DNA of 64,000 nt from Arthrobacter sp. C2 (GTDB taxonomy: Bacteria > Actinomycetota > Actinomycetes > Actinomycetales > Micrococcaceae). The stretch covers positions 682,001-746,000 of the forward strand of contig CP042428.1 in the NCBI GenBank assembly GCA_024207135.1, read 5' to 3'. Positions 38,327 through 46,349 of this stretch are shown here, in pieces. The position numbers were made by a program, and so were the translations under genes. Position 1 is the stretch's first letter. Each line of letters begins with the position of its first letter. A model generated the notes under the pieces. It made no database searches. It was not told the origin of the DNA and saw only the letters and a program-made list of their open reading frames with translations.

Positions 38327-38387
38327 TTCTCCACAGCCGGGCACCGAGCCAGGCGCGCCACAATGCAGCTCGGGTGCAATGTATTGC
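38327..38387 (+). promoter_or_regulatory. com element A and promoter of comEA
   Basis: TTCTCCACAGCCGGGCACCG starts at 38327, exactly 61 bases before the comEA ATG at 38388. TGCAAT at 38375-38380 lies 7 bases before the ATG and may be the -10. The same 20 bases occur at exactly the same distance from the comEC ATG, and a diverged copy precedes the truncated comEC. The element would lie just upstream of the -35 region, where an activator would bind. Confidence 0.65.
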
Positions 38388-39179
38388 ATGGGCTCTCACG
38401 AATGGGCGGATCAATCCGCCAGGACCAACCTGGGCCCGGCCCCCGGGCACTTGCGTGTGCTCATCGGCAGATCCGCGGCGATCGTCCTGATCCTTGGTGC
38501 CCTGACGTGGATCTCGGTGTCGCTGCTGTTCAACCCGCCCCCGCGTGCGCCAAGCGGAGCGGAGTCCATCCCCCTGGAAGTGGCAGAGACCGGTAAAGCG
38601 GGGCCCGCGGTGGATCCGAGTGTCCAGGACGCCCAGGGTTCCCCGGCCGAGCCGCGGGGGAACCCGGAGATGGAAGAAAACCCGGCGGAACCGAAAGCCT
38701 CCGGCACGTCGGGCAATGGCGCCACTGCAGTGGTCCACGTGGTCGGAGCCGTGAAGAATCCCGGGGTGTATTCCCTGCCGCTGGGCTCCAGGGTGCTTGA
38801 CGCGGTGAAACTGGCCGGCGGTCTGGCGAAGGATGCGGCGTCCGAGGCGATCAACCTGGCTGCACAGATCCGTGACGGCGAACAACTCCGCATCCCGCGC
38901 CGTGGCGAGACCGGGCAAGTCTCGGCGCCCGGGACCCATGCTTCCGGCGGATCGGACGGCACGGGCGGGCCAGACGCGCCGCCGGGGAAGGTCAATGTAA
39001 ACACCGCCGATCTAGCACAACTGGAGGAGCTGCCGGGCATCGGCCCGGCACTGGCCGGGAGGATCCTGGAGTTCCGTCAGGCCAACGGGCCCTTCAAGAA
39101 CCTCGGCGAACTTGATGCCGTCAGCGGCATCGGACCGGCCTTGATGGGGAACCTGCGCGAACACGTGGTCTTTGAATGA
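38388..39179 (+). CDS. comEA: ComEA-like DNA-binding competence protein
   Basis: 263 residues from the ATG at 38388, chosen because upstream spacing and the start MGS match those of comEC; an ATG three codons earlier is possible. One membrane helix near residues 30-50 (SAAIVLILGALTWISVSLLF), a Pro/Glu-rich linker, an SLBB domain (VVHVVGAVKNPGVYSLPLGS), and a C-terminal helix-hairpin-helix pair (VNVNTADLAQLEELPGIGPA and LDAVSGIGPALMGNL). ComEA binds incoming double-stranded DNA at the cell surface. comEC, normally the next gene, is 3.5 kb away. Confidence 0.93.
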   Translation: MGSHEWADQSARTNLGPAPGHLRVLIGRSAAIVLILGALTWISVSLLFNPPPRAPSGAESIPLEVAETGKAGPAVDPSVQDAQGSPAEPRGNPEMEENPAEPKASGTSGNGATAVVHVVGAVKNPGVYSLPLGSRVLDAVKLAGGLAKDAASEAINLAAQIRDGEQLRIPRRGETGQVSAPGTHASGGSDGTGGPDAPPGKVNVNTADLAQLEELPGIGPALAGRILEFRQANGPFKNLGELDAVSGIGPALMGNLREHVVFE

Positions 39180-39794
39180 GTGTCCCGGGCCGTGGCCGTG
39201 TCGGAGGCGGGGTCACCGGGTTCCTTGGGCACTGTAGGACGGGGTGCTGGCCGGAAATTGCGCGCTCAAGCGCAGGGGGTGCCCAGCGTGCAGGCAACCC
39301 GTTGCAGCGTGCCGCTCGTCGACGGCGGGCGAGTGGAAGGCTGCGCACGTCGCGTCGGGTCAGCCGGCCGATGCTCGGCGGACCGGCAACTCGTGGCCTG
39401 TCGCAATGCGGCCGAGGCGATCGGTGCAACGAATCGAGTGGCGGAAAATATCTAAGTCCGGCGCGTGTCAAGACGCTGCCGAACTGATCGGTCGTTGAAT
39501 CGGTTGATCGCTGCGATGACGGCCAGGGTTGCCGCGGCGCACACCTGGCGCCGTGGGCAGCGGAATTCGCGGCTGAGGGGAAACCAATTGACTCGTGGGT
39601 TGATACGGATTCCAGTACCGACCATGACGTCCACCATGACGGAGCCGGGCCAGATCCCACCAATGAATGCGGCACCGATGCTCGTTCGACCAGGAGTAGC
39701 GAGAGAACAACAGGTGAGTTAGTTATGGCGGCAGCGCTCGAATTTGCGTTGATGGTTCTTGGCCAGGAATACGTGGCGCTTCCGACTTCGCAGG
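39180..39794. other. 615-base stretch with no convincing gene
   Basis: Several frames stay open on both strands but none shows a recognisable domain, ribosome site or codon pattern like the neighbours. Base composition drops toward the right end. It may be decayed foreign DNA that entered between comEA and comEC. No inverted repeats marking an insertion sequence were found. Confidence 0.5.
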
Positions 39795-40286
39795 CTACTC
39801 TTCCGGCTGCTTGGTGACCGCCCACGCCGTGAAGGGGCCGTTGCCCATGCGGTTCAACGAGTCGATCTCGACCCCCGCGGCGATCAGCGTGTCATGAATG
39901 CATCTGATGACTTCCTCGCCCATGTAGCCTATGTGCTTGGTTTCCCACCGCAGTTTCCGTTTGCCGGCATGAATTTCCAGGTACAGGCCGTTATGGATCG
40001 AGCGAAGCACAACTCGGTCAATACCGGAGAACGGGATCACTTCGGGTTCGCGTCGCCAGGTCCTGGTCAATTCCAGCCGATCCGCGTAGAGCGTCTCGGA
40101 ATGACCGTGTAAAGCAACAGCTAGACACAGGCATCCAAGGGCAACGACTCCGGTGAATATCCGCCCACCGGGAGTTGTCGTCCCCCCATCAATGGCCATC
40201 ACCGTGAAAAAGATGAACATGCCCGCGAAAAAAATTACTCCACCATTCCCGTTGGAATGGTGCAGCACTCCGTCTTCTTGTTTCAT
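39795..40286 (-). CDS. Hypothetical membrane protein with PH-like domain
   Basis: 163 residues on the minus strand, ATG at 40286. Two hydrophobic helices (VIFFAGMFIFFTVMAIDGG and FTGVVALGCLCLAVALHGH) precede a soluble domain with alternating beta-strands (TLYADRLELTRTWRREPEVI, FSGIDRVVLRSI, GLYLEIHAGKRKLRWETK), the pattern of small bacterial PH-like proteins. AT content is clearly higher than in the flanking genes, so it is probably a recent arrival. Function is unknown. Confidence 0.6.
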   Translation of the reverse strand: MKQEDGVLHHSNGNGGVIFFAGMFIFFTVMAIDGGTTTPGGRIFTGVVALGCLCLAVALHGHSETLYADRLELTRTWRREPEVIPFSGIDRVVLRSIHNGLYLEIHAGKRKLRWETKHIGYMGEEVIRCIHDTLIAAGVEIDSLNRMGNGPFTAWAVTKQPEE

Positions 40287-40597
40287 ATCCCTTGTAGCTT
40301 ATTACGGGATCCGTGAACCTGTGGACGGTCGGTCGTTTGGGGATTTTTTTGCCCGCCCATCCTGTTGATATCCCGCGGCGCATGGCCGGCTGTCCCGCGG
40401 CCCGGTTCAGGGAATCTGATCCATCGGCGGTGACGCCCTGGCAAGACGTGACGAGATGCGCTGAGCCCGTGCGCGAGAGATCCGCGCCTCCACGCTCGCC
40501 GCCACGGCACGGAACCCCGGCATGCATGCACCAACATTGACCGTTGAGCCGGACCGGCCAAGACCCCCGTTCCACCGTGCAGGACAGGCTGCAGGCG
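40287..40597. other. Gap without a gene upstream of the comEC remnant
   Basis: About 310 bases between the divergent PH-like gene and com element C. Only short overlapping frames without recognisable content. A promoter for the PH-like gene should lie here on the minus strand, but none is clear. Confidence 0.4.
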
Positions 40598-40657
40598 TTC
40601 CCCACATGCGGGCACCCTATGGAGCACACCTCAACGGGGATCATGTGACTTGGGGGC
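40598..40657 (+). promoter_or_regulatory. com element C (diverged copy) before the comEC remnant
   Basis: TTCCCCACATGCGGGCACC at 40598-40616 matches elements A and B at 16 of 19 positions. It lies 60 bases before a GTG (40658) that opens the truncated comEC frame; the two intact copies lie 61 bases before theirs. The bases around the start (GCGTGGGTTCT) also match those of comEA and comEC (GCATGGGCTCT). Confidence 0.6.
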
Positions 40658-40948
40658 GTGGGTTCTCGCAAGTGGGGCGATCATGCCGCGGGCCGCAAGC
40701 GGAATCCGGCTTCCGCCAGGGGCAAGCGTACGGATGCCTTGCGCGCCCGAATGGCCCGGCGGACGCAAGCGGAGCCGGATCCCGAGCCCGGTCGGGTTGA
40801 TCTCCGCGGGTGCTGGGCGTTGGCCGGTGCCTGGGTTGCGGCGCTGGGAGGACTGCAGCTGCACCAGGTGTTCTGTGCGGTGGGTGTGTGGCTGTTTCCG
40901 CTTGATAGAGTTGTCAAGCGTCGTCCATACCAAAGGCTAAGTGCATAG
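40658..40948 (+). pseudogene. Truncated duplicate of the comEC 5' end
   Basis: From a GTG at 40658 the frame reads MGSRKWGDHAAGRKRNPA and then EPGRVDLRGCWALAGAW, AALGG and LHQVF, matching residues near the start of the intact ComEC (MGSYKRREQAAGGKRKPA; the same EPGRVDLRGCWALAGAW). Nucleotides about 40771-40896 resemble 42800-42932. After about 80 codons homology stops at VWLFPLDR and the frame ends inside the palindrome of the Fic gene. It keeps a com element, so it is a partial duplication cut off by the Fic segment or by recombination. A protein of 96 residues with no competence domain could only be a relic. Confidence 0.75.
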
Positions 40949-40959
40949 CCTTTGGTATG
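40926..40959 (+). promoter_or_regulatory. 34-bp palindromic operator at the fic promoter
   Basis: A perfect 14-bp inverted repeat: CATACCAAAGGCTA at 40926-40939 and its complement at 40946-40959, with a 6-base spacer AGTGCA. TATGTT at 40956-40961, 6 bases before the fic GTG at 40968, overlaps the right arm and has the leaderless -10 position. A dimeric regulator bound here would block the promoter. Confidence 0.7.
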
Positions 40960-40967
40960 TTTGGGTG

Positions 40968-42170
40968 GTGACCGCAGATAAGCAGCAGTCCGGCGTCTGG
41001 CCGGCGACCGGATACGAAGCACGCCCGTGGGTGCGCGCCGGGAACGAAGTAGCCTCACGTAGGGCCAAGCTCCAGGCCCGCGGCGACTACCGGGCCGCCG
41101 TCCCGCCGCTCATCGCTGCAACACCGGTTGCACTGCCCGCCGAGACGATCGCCCTGGCCGATGATGCGAGCCAGGAACTCGCCCGATTCGACGCCGAGGC
41201 CGGAACGATCGCCGCCCCGTTCGCATCCATCCTGCTGCGCAGCGAGTCTGCTTCCAGCTCGGAAGTGGAGAACCTCACCTCCAGCGCCAAGCAGGTGGCC
41301 CTCGCGGAGATCGGCGAGTCGAAGTCAGGGAACGCGCGCCTGGTCGTTGCAAACGTTCGCGCGATGACCGCGGCCATCGCGCTGTCCGACCAACTGGATG
41401 AGCACTCGATCATCGCGATGCACGATGCGTTGCTGCGGGACACTGCGCCCGAATATGTCGGCGACTGGCGCAACGAACAAGTATGGATCGGCGGCGGCAG
41501 CATTTCGCCGCACGCCGCAGCGTTTGTGCCGCCCCACCACACCCGCGTTTCGAGCCTGATGGCCGACGTTGTCGCATTCGCCCGGCGCACGGACGTGCCG
41601 GTGCTCATCCAGGCGGCGATTGCGCACGCGCAATTCGAGACCATCCATCCTTTCCCCGACGGCAACGGCCGGACCGGGCGGGCACTCCTGCAGGGCATGC
41701 TCCGCCACGGCGGCCTGACCCGCAATGTCACCGTGCCCGTCTCAGCTGGGCTCCTCCACGACACCGATGCCTACTTCCGCGCGCTGACCGAGTATCGGGC
41801 CGGGAACACAAGCGCCATCGTCACCGCCGTGGCCGAGGCATCCTTTGCCGCGATCCGGAACGGGCGCGTACTCGTGAGGGACATCCAAGACGCTGCTGCG
41901 CGCTGGGACGACTTGGTCGTGGCCCGAAGCGACTCATCCGTGCACAAGGCGAAGAGCTACCTGCTCCGCCAACCCGTGGTGAACGCAAAGACCCTGGCCG
42001 GTGAGTTGCAGATCAGCGACGTCGCGGCCCAGAAAGCCATCGACCGGCTGGTCGACGCCGAGGTGCTCACCCAGATCAGCAGCGGCCGACGGAACCGCAT
42101 CTGGCAGGCGACGGAAATCCTCGCCGCACTCGATGCATTCGGCGCGCGAGCCCGGCGTCGCCGCGGCTGA
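40968..42170 (+). CDS. Fic-family AMPylase-like protein with N-terminal inhibitory motif and C-terminal winged-helix-like region
   Basis: 400 residues from the GTG at 40968. Fic proteins transfer AMP or a related group to a target side chain. The catalytic motif is HPFPDGNGRTGRALL near residue 225. An inhibitory-helix motif SSEVEN ([S/T]xxxE[N/G]) lies near residue 107, so the enzyme is probably self-inhibited (class II). The last 80 residues (NAKTLAGELQISDVAAQKAI, LTQISSGRRNRIW) look like a winged helix. No separate antitoxin gene is adjacent. A 34-bp palindrome overlaps its promoter. It lies in the comEA-comEC gap and truncates a comEC copy, indicating acquisition. Confidence 0.9.
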   Translation: MTADKQQSGVWPATGYEARPWVRAGNEVASRRAKLQARGDYRAAVPPLIAATPVALPAETIALADDASQELARFDAEAGTIAAPFASILLRSESASSSEVENLTSSAKQVALAEIGESKSGNARLVVANVRAMTAAIALSDQLDEHSIIAMHDALLRDTAPEYVGDWRNEQVWIGGGSISPHAAAFVPPHHTRVSSLMADVVAFARRTDVPVLIQAAIAHAQFETIHPFPDGNGRTGRALLQGMLRHGGLTRNVTVPVSAGLLHDTDAYFRALTEYRAGNTSAIVTAVAEASFAAIRNGRVLVRDIQDAAARWDDLVVARSDSSVHKAKSYLLRQPVVNAKTLAGELQISDVAAQKAIDRLVDAEVLTQISSGRRNRIWQATEILAALDAFGARARRRRG

Positions 42171-42625
42171 GAGGCGCAGAAGGGTCCGGGCCTGCGCTTC
42201 CGCCTGCTATCGCGGAGAACGCATCGGGTCATGGAGCAGTATTCGTGTGTCGTCCCGCCACCATGGGTTTATGCCACCCAGCACTGGCCCCGCGAGCATG
42301 CAACGTCAGGCGTATGGTCGATTGCCATGCGTGGAATTCCCAACCCCTGGTGGTGTCAAGCACTCGCAAGGAGCCGTGCTGAGGGGCGCGGCGGTTGATG
42401 ATCAGGCGACGATTCCGGTCCGGACGAATTCACTGGTGGCATGGGTCTTGCCCTGGGCAGGTTTGCTACTGCAGGCGATAGCGTCACCAAAAGAGAGCGT
42501 GGGTGAACCACGCGGTGGAGCAGCGCCCGACACAACCACCAAAATTGCCCATGGAACCGGCCAGCCCCGGGAGTGCAGGAAGCGACCAGCACCCCTGCTG
42601 TCGGCCTCCGGGTTATCGGCCGTGT
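42171..42625. other. Gap between fic and com element B
   Basis: About 455 bases with no supported gene. One plus-strand frame (from about 42378) holds a hydrophobic run LVAWVLPWAGLLLQAIA but lacks a ribosome site and family match. No terminator hairpin for fic is evident. Confidence 0.4.
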
Positions 42626-42686
42626 TTCTCCACAGCCGGGCACCGACCCTGAACGCACGGCAGCGGGATCGTGTGCACTGGAGGGC
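42626..42686 (+). promoter_or_regulatory. com element B and promoter of comEC
   Basis: TTCTCCACAGCCGGGCACCG begins at 42626, exactly 61 bases before the ATG at 42687. TGCACT at 42674-42679 lies 7 bases before the ATG, matching TGCAAT of comEA. GGAGGG directly abuts the start codon and is too close to be a normal ribosome site. Confidence 0.65.
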
Positions 42687-45218
42687 ATGGGCTCTTATAA
42701 GCGGCGTGAACAAGCCGCTGGAGGAAAGCGGAAGCCGGCCCGCGCCATGGGTGGGCTCGCGGGCCTGATGCAGGCAGCCTTGGCCCGGCGTTCGAATGGG
42801 GAGCCGGATCGGGAGCCCGGCCGGGTTGACCTGCGCGGGTGCTGGGCGTTGGCCGGTGCCTGGAGTGCGGCGCTCGGCGGGGTGCAGCTGGGACAGCTGC
42901 ACCAGGTATTTTGGGCGGTGGGATTGTGGCTGCTTGCGGGTGCCGGACTGCTGGCCTTGTTGCGCCCGCGGCACGGGCGCCTGGGGCCGGCTGTGACGCC
43001 CAGCTTTGCGGCTCCCGCCCTCTGCTGTGCCGCAGCGGCTCTGGTGTTCACGCAGCTGGTGCTGACAGGTGCCGGGACCAACCCCGACGCGCTGGAAGAG
43101 GCGGCCCGCGACGGGTCCCCGGTGCGGATACAGCTGGCGTTCACCGAGGCCCCGCGGGCATCGATGCAAACGGACAGGTTCTCCGAGGATGCCCGGCCGC
43201 ACCGGCAGTTCACCGTGGACGCGCGTGCCCTGGTGGTTGCCGGCAATGGCCGATGGAGGGTCTCCGGGGTGCCGGTGCGGCTGAGCTGGCCCGAATCGGG
43301 GAGCCCGAGGATCCCGCTGGCCGGCGGAAGCACCGTCGAGGTGCTGGCCACCGTTGCCGCCAGCGAACCGGGGGACAGGCAGCACTTCTGGCTCAATGCC
43401 GCGGCCGGCCTTGAGCCGGTGGGCAACCCGCCTGCCCCGGGGGTGTTCCAAGCCATGCGGGAACGCTTTGTCTCCGCCGCCGCGGTGTTGCCACAGCCTG
43501 CCCGGGCGCTGCTTCCGGGCATGGTGTTCGGGGACCGCAGCGGGATGGACGAGGCACTGGGCGAGGCGATGAAGGTCGCGGGTCTCTCCCACCTCAGCGC
43601 GGTCAGCGGGGCAAACTGTGCCATGGTGCTGGGTTTCGTCATGTCCCTCGGGCGCTTGCTGGGACTCGGACGCCTGCCCACGCTCGGGCTGGGCCTGGCG
43701 GCGTTGCTCGGATTCGTGTTCCTGGTGGGCTACGAACCCAGTGTCCTGCGCGCGGCGGTGATGGGCACCATCGCCGCGGTGGGCCTGCACGCCTCCCGCG
43801 GCAGGAACGCCCTCGCGGCCCTGCTCCTCGCCGTCGTGCTGCTGCTGGCCACCGATCCCTGGCTGGCCGGCGAGCCCGCGTTCCAGCTTTCGGTCCTGGC
43901 CACTGCCGGCATCGTGGTCATCGGCCGGCGGATGGCCGCGGGGCTGAACCGGTGGATGCCGGCCATCCTGGCGGAGGGGACAGCGATTGCGCTGGCCTCG
44001 CAGATCGCCTGCCTGCCGGTCCTGGTGGTGCTGAATCCGGCATTCTCGCTGTACTCGGTCCCCGCGAATCTCCTGGTCTCGCCGTTCATCGCCCTCATCA
44101 CCGTGGCCGGGACGCTGGCCGTGGTGGTCCTGATGATCTTCCCGCTGGCGGGCATGGCACTGGTGTGGGTGGCCGGGATGCCCACCATGCTGGTGGGTCT
44201 GGTGGGAACCTGGATCGCCGCGCTGCCCGGGGCGCTGCGTCCGTGGCCGGTCGGGGTGGCCGGCGTCCTGCTTGCGTGGGGAATCGTCCTGGGAACGCTG
44301 GTGGCGCTGGGCCACGTGCATCCGTCCACCGGATCGTGGCGATCGCGCACGGCCCTGGCCGCCCAGGGCGTGGTGACCGGGGTGCTGCTGGGCCTGCTGT
44401 TGCCGGTCACCGCGCTGGTGCCGGCACCCGTCGTCGACTGGCTGGTGGTTGCCTGCGATGTCGGCCAGGGCGACGGGCTGCTGATCAATGCCGGGGACGC
44501 CGGGGCGGTGGTGGTCGACACCGGCAGGACCCCGGAGGACATCGCGGCCTGCCTGCAGCGGATGCGCGTGAGGAAGGTGGCCGCATTGTTCATCACCCAC
44601 CGCCATGCGGACCACGACGGCGGGATTTCCGGGGTGGGCGAGCGGCGGCCCGTGGAGGACCTCTATTACTCGGCGGCCGATGACCCGGCGGATCCGCCCC
44701 GGCTCACCGATTCCCGCGGCACCAAGCCGACCGCCAGCCAGCTCGGTTCCGGGGCGACGGGAAGGGCCGGGACCGTGGACTGGCGGGTCCTGGGCCCGAT
44801 ACCCCACGGGGTGTTCACGGGGGAGAACGACGCTTCGCTGGTGATCCGTTTCGAGGTCGAGGTGCCCGGCAACCCACGCCGAATCTCCATCCTGGCAACC
44901 GGGGACATGGAGGACGAAGCCATGGGCCAGCTCATCGACCAGGGGCTGATCGGGCACGCGGACGTGCTCAAGGTCTCTCACCACGGCGCCGAGAATGGCG
45001 GGGTGCGCACGGCGTCGATCGTCCGCCCGGCGGTCGCACTGATCAGCGTGGGCAGGGAGAACACCTATGGCCACCCCTCCGACACGGCGCTTCGGGCGCT
45101 GGAGGAGAACCACGTGGTGGCGCTGCGCACCGATATCCGCGGGACCATCATCGTGGGCTGGGACGGAAAGGGGTTGGCGGTTTCCTCCCTCGGGCCGGGC
45201 CCGGCATCGGGACCGTGA
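42687..45218 (+). CDS. comEC: ComEC/Rec2-family DNA uptake channel with metallo-beta-lactamase domain
   Basis: 843 residues from the ATG at 42687. Hydrophobic N-terminal helices and an extracytoplasmic OB-like region, then the Competence domain (SHLSAVSGANCAMVLGF, GYEPSVLRAAVMGT, DPWLAGEPAFQLSVLATAG), and a C-terminal metallo-beta-lactamase-like domain with DVGQGDGLLI, ITHRHADHDGG (HxHxDH) and VSHHGAENGG. ComEC moves single-stranded DNA through the membrane; the C-terminal domain may degrade the other strand. Start chosen because distance to the com element equals that in comEA. Confidence 0.94.
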   Translation: MGSYKRREQAAGGKRKPARAMGGLAGLMQAALARRSNGEPDREPGRVDLRGCWALAGAWSAALGGVQLGQLHQVFWAVGLWLLAGAGLLALLRPRHGRLGPAVTPSFAAPALCCAAAALVFTQLVLTGAGTNPDALEEAARDGSPVRIQLAFTEAPRASMQTDRFSEDARPHRQFTVDARALVVAGNGRWRVSGVPVRLSWPESGSPRIPLAGGSTVEVLATVAASEPGDRQHFWLNAAAGLEPVGNPPAPGVFQAMRERFVSAAAVLPQPARALLPGMVFGDRSGMDEALGEAMKVAGLSHLSAVSGANCAMVLGFVMSLGRLLGLGRLPTLGLGLAALLGFVFLVGYEPSVLRAAVMGTIAAVGLHASRGRNALAALLLAVVLLLATDPWLAGEPAFQLSVLATAGIVVIGRRMAAGLNRWMPAILAEGTAIALASQIACLPVLVVLNPAFSLYSVPANLLVSPFIALITVAGTLAVVVLMIFPLAGMALVWVAGMPTMLVGLVGTWIAALPGALRPWPVGVAGVLLAWGIVLGTLVALGHVHPSTGSWRSRTALAAQGVVTGVLLGLLLPVTALVPAPVVDWLVVACDVGQGDGLLINAGDAGAVVVDTGRTPEDIAACLQRMRVRKVAALFITHRHADHDGGISGVGERRPVEDLYYSAADDPADPPRLTDSRGTKPTASQLGSGATGRAGTVDWRVLGPIPHGVFTGENDASLVIRFEVEVPGNPRRISILATGDMEDEAMGQLIDQGLIGHADVLKVSHHGAENGGVRTASIVRPAVALISVGRENTYGHPSDTALRALEENHVVALRTDIRGTIIVGWDGKGLAVSSLGPGPASGP

Positions 45219-45314
45219 TCGACACGAATACCGGACAACCATAGGGGATATGCCGCTTTCCGGGCTTGGGGATAGGATCGATGGGGTTGTTCAAACACTA
45301 GGTAAAGGTCGGTC

Positions 45315-46313
45315 ATGGCAGCGCCACGAGGCACATCCAAGAACGCGGGCATTTCATGGCGGTCCGTGGCTCCCGCGCCACTGGTCCTGTTGCAGGGTTC
45401 CGAGGAATTGCTGGCCAGCCGCGCCTTTGATGCCGTGCGTTCGGCCCTGCGTGCCGGTCCCGAGATCGAGCTGGTCCGTTTCGAAGCCAACAGCTACGAA
45501 CGCGGCGAACTGCTGCTGGCCTCCAGCCCCTCGCTGTTCAGCGAAACCAAGCTCATCGAGGTACGCTCGATGGCCGCGATGAACGAGGATTTCCTCAACG
45601 ACGCCCTGGCCTACGCGAAGTCCCCGGCGCCGGATACCACCTTGGTCATGCACCATTCCGGGGGAGTGCGCGGGAAGAAGCTGCTGGATGCGCTCAAGGC
45701 CGCCGGAGCGGTCCTCGTTGACTGCCAGCCGCTGAAAAAGGATTCCGAGAAGGTCGACTTCGTCACCCAGGAATTCCGGGCGGCCAAGCGCAAGCTCAGT
45801 GCCGAGGGTGCCCGCGCCCTGGTTGCCGCACTGGGCAGCGATCTCTCGGAACTGGCTGCCGCCTGCTCCCAGCTGTTGCAGGACGCCACCGGGGCCATCG
45901 ACCAGGACATGGTCGACAAATACTATGGCGGCCGCGTCGAGGCCACCGGGTTCAAGGTTGCCGATGCCGCCTTGGCGGGCCGGGCCGACATCGCCCTGAG
46001 CACGCTGCGCCACGCGTTGGCCACGGGGACCGACCCGGTGCCGATCGTCGCGACCCTGGCCATGAAGCTGCGCCAGGTCGCCAAGGTAGCCGGGGCACGC
46101 AAGTCCTCAGGCCAGCTGGCCAGCGAGTTGGGCATGCCGCCGTGGCAGGTCCAGCAGGCCCAGGAACAGGCCCGGCATTGGAACGTCGACGACATTGCCC
46201 GCTGCATCCGGCTGGTCGCGGAGGCCGATGCCCAGGTCAAGGGCGCGTCGCGCGACCCCGAATACGCCGTGGAGCGGGCCGTGACCCAGATATCGTTGGC
46301 AGCACGCCGCTAG
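45315..46313 (+). CDS. holA: DNA polymerase III delta subunit
   Basis: 332 residues, ATG at 45315 with AAAGG upstream. Delta opens the sliding clamp within the clamp loader. LVLLQGSEELLASRAFDAV at the N-terminus, LFSETKLIEVRSM, and the C-terminal helical region (PVPIVATLAMKLRQVAKVAG, MPPWQVQQAQEQARHW) are typical. Follows comEC as in other Actinobacteria. It converges with the PAP2 gene across a 36-base gap. Confidence 0.94.
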   Translation: MAAPRGTSKNAGISWRSVAPAPLVLLQGSEELLASRAFDAVRSALRAGPEIELVRFEANSYERGELLLASSPSLFSETKLIEVRSMAAMNEDFLNDALAYAKSPAPDTTLVMHHSGGVRGKKLLDALKAAGAVLVDCQPLKKDSEKVDFVTQEFRAAKRKLSAEGARALVAALGSDLSELAAACSQLLQDATGAIDQDMVDKYYGGRVEATGFKVADAALAGRADIALSTLRHALATGTDPVPIVATLAMKLRQVAKVAGARKSSGQLASELGMPPWQVQQAQEQARHWNVDDIARCIRLVAEADAQVKGASRDPEYAVERAVTQISLAARR

Positions 46314-46349
46314 GCAGGCCACACGCGGAGCCGCGAAGCCGGACGAGCC

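Noticed and set aside
38327-38335. DnaA box in the com element
   Set aside because: TTCTCCACA differs by one base from the actinobacterial box, and the conserved part extends well beyond nine bases, so DnaA binding alone does not explain it.
39121-39825. Minus-strand open frame after comEA
   Set aside because: No domain, no ribosome site, Ser/Arg/Pro-rich composition typical of chance frames, and it overlaps the end of comEA.
42378-42768. Plus-strand frame between fic and comEC with one hydrophobic stretch
   Set aside because: It overlaps the comEC promoter region and the start of comEC, lacks a ribosome site and has no family resemblance.
45281-45301. Short frame MGLFKH before holA, downstream of a TAGGAT box
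   Set aside because: The box is only 2 bases from the ATG, so the transcript would start inside it, and there is no hairpin or codon bias to suggest a leader peptide.
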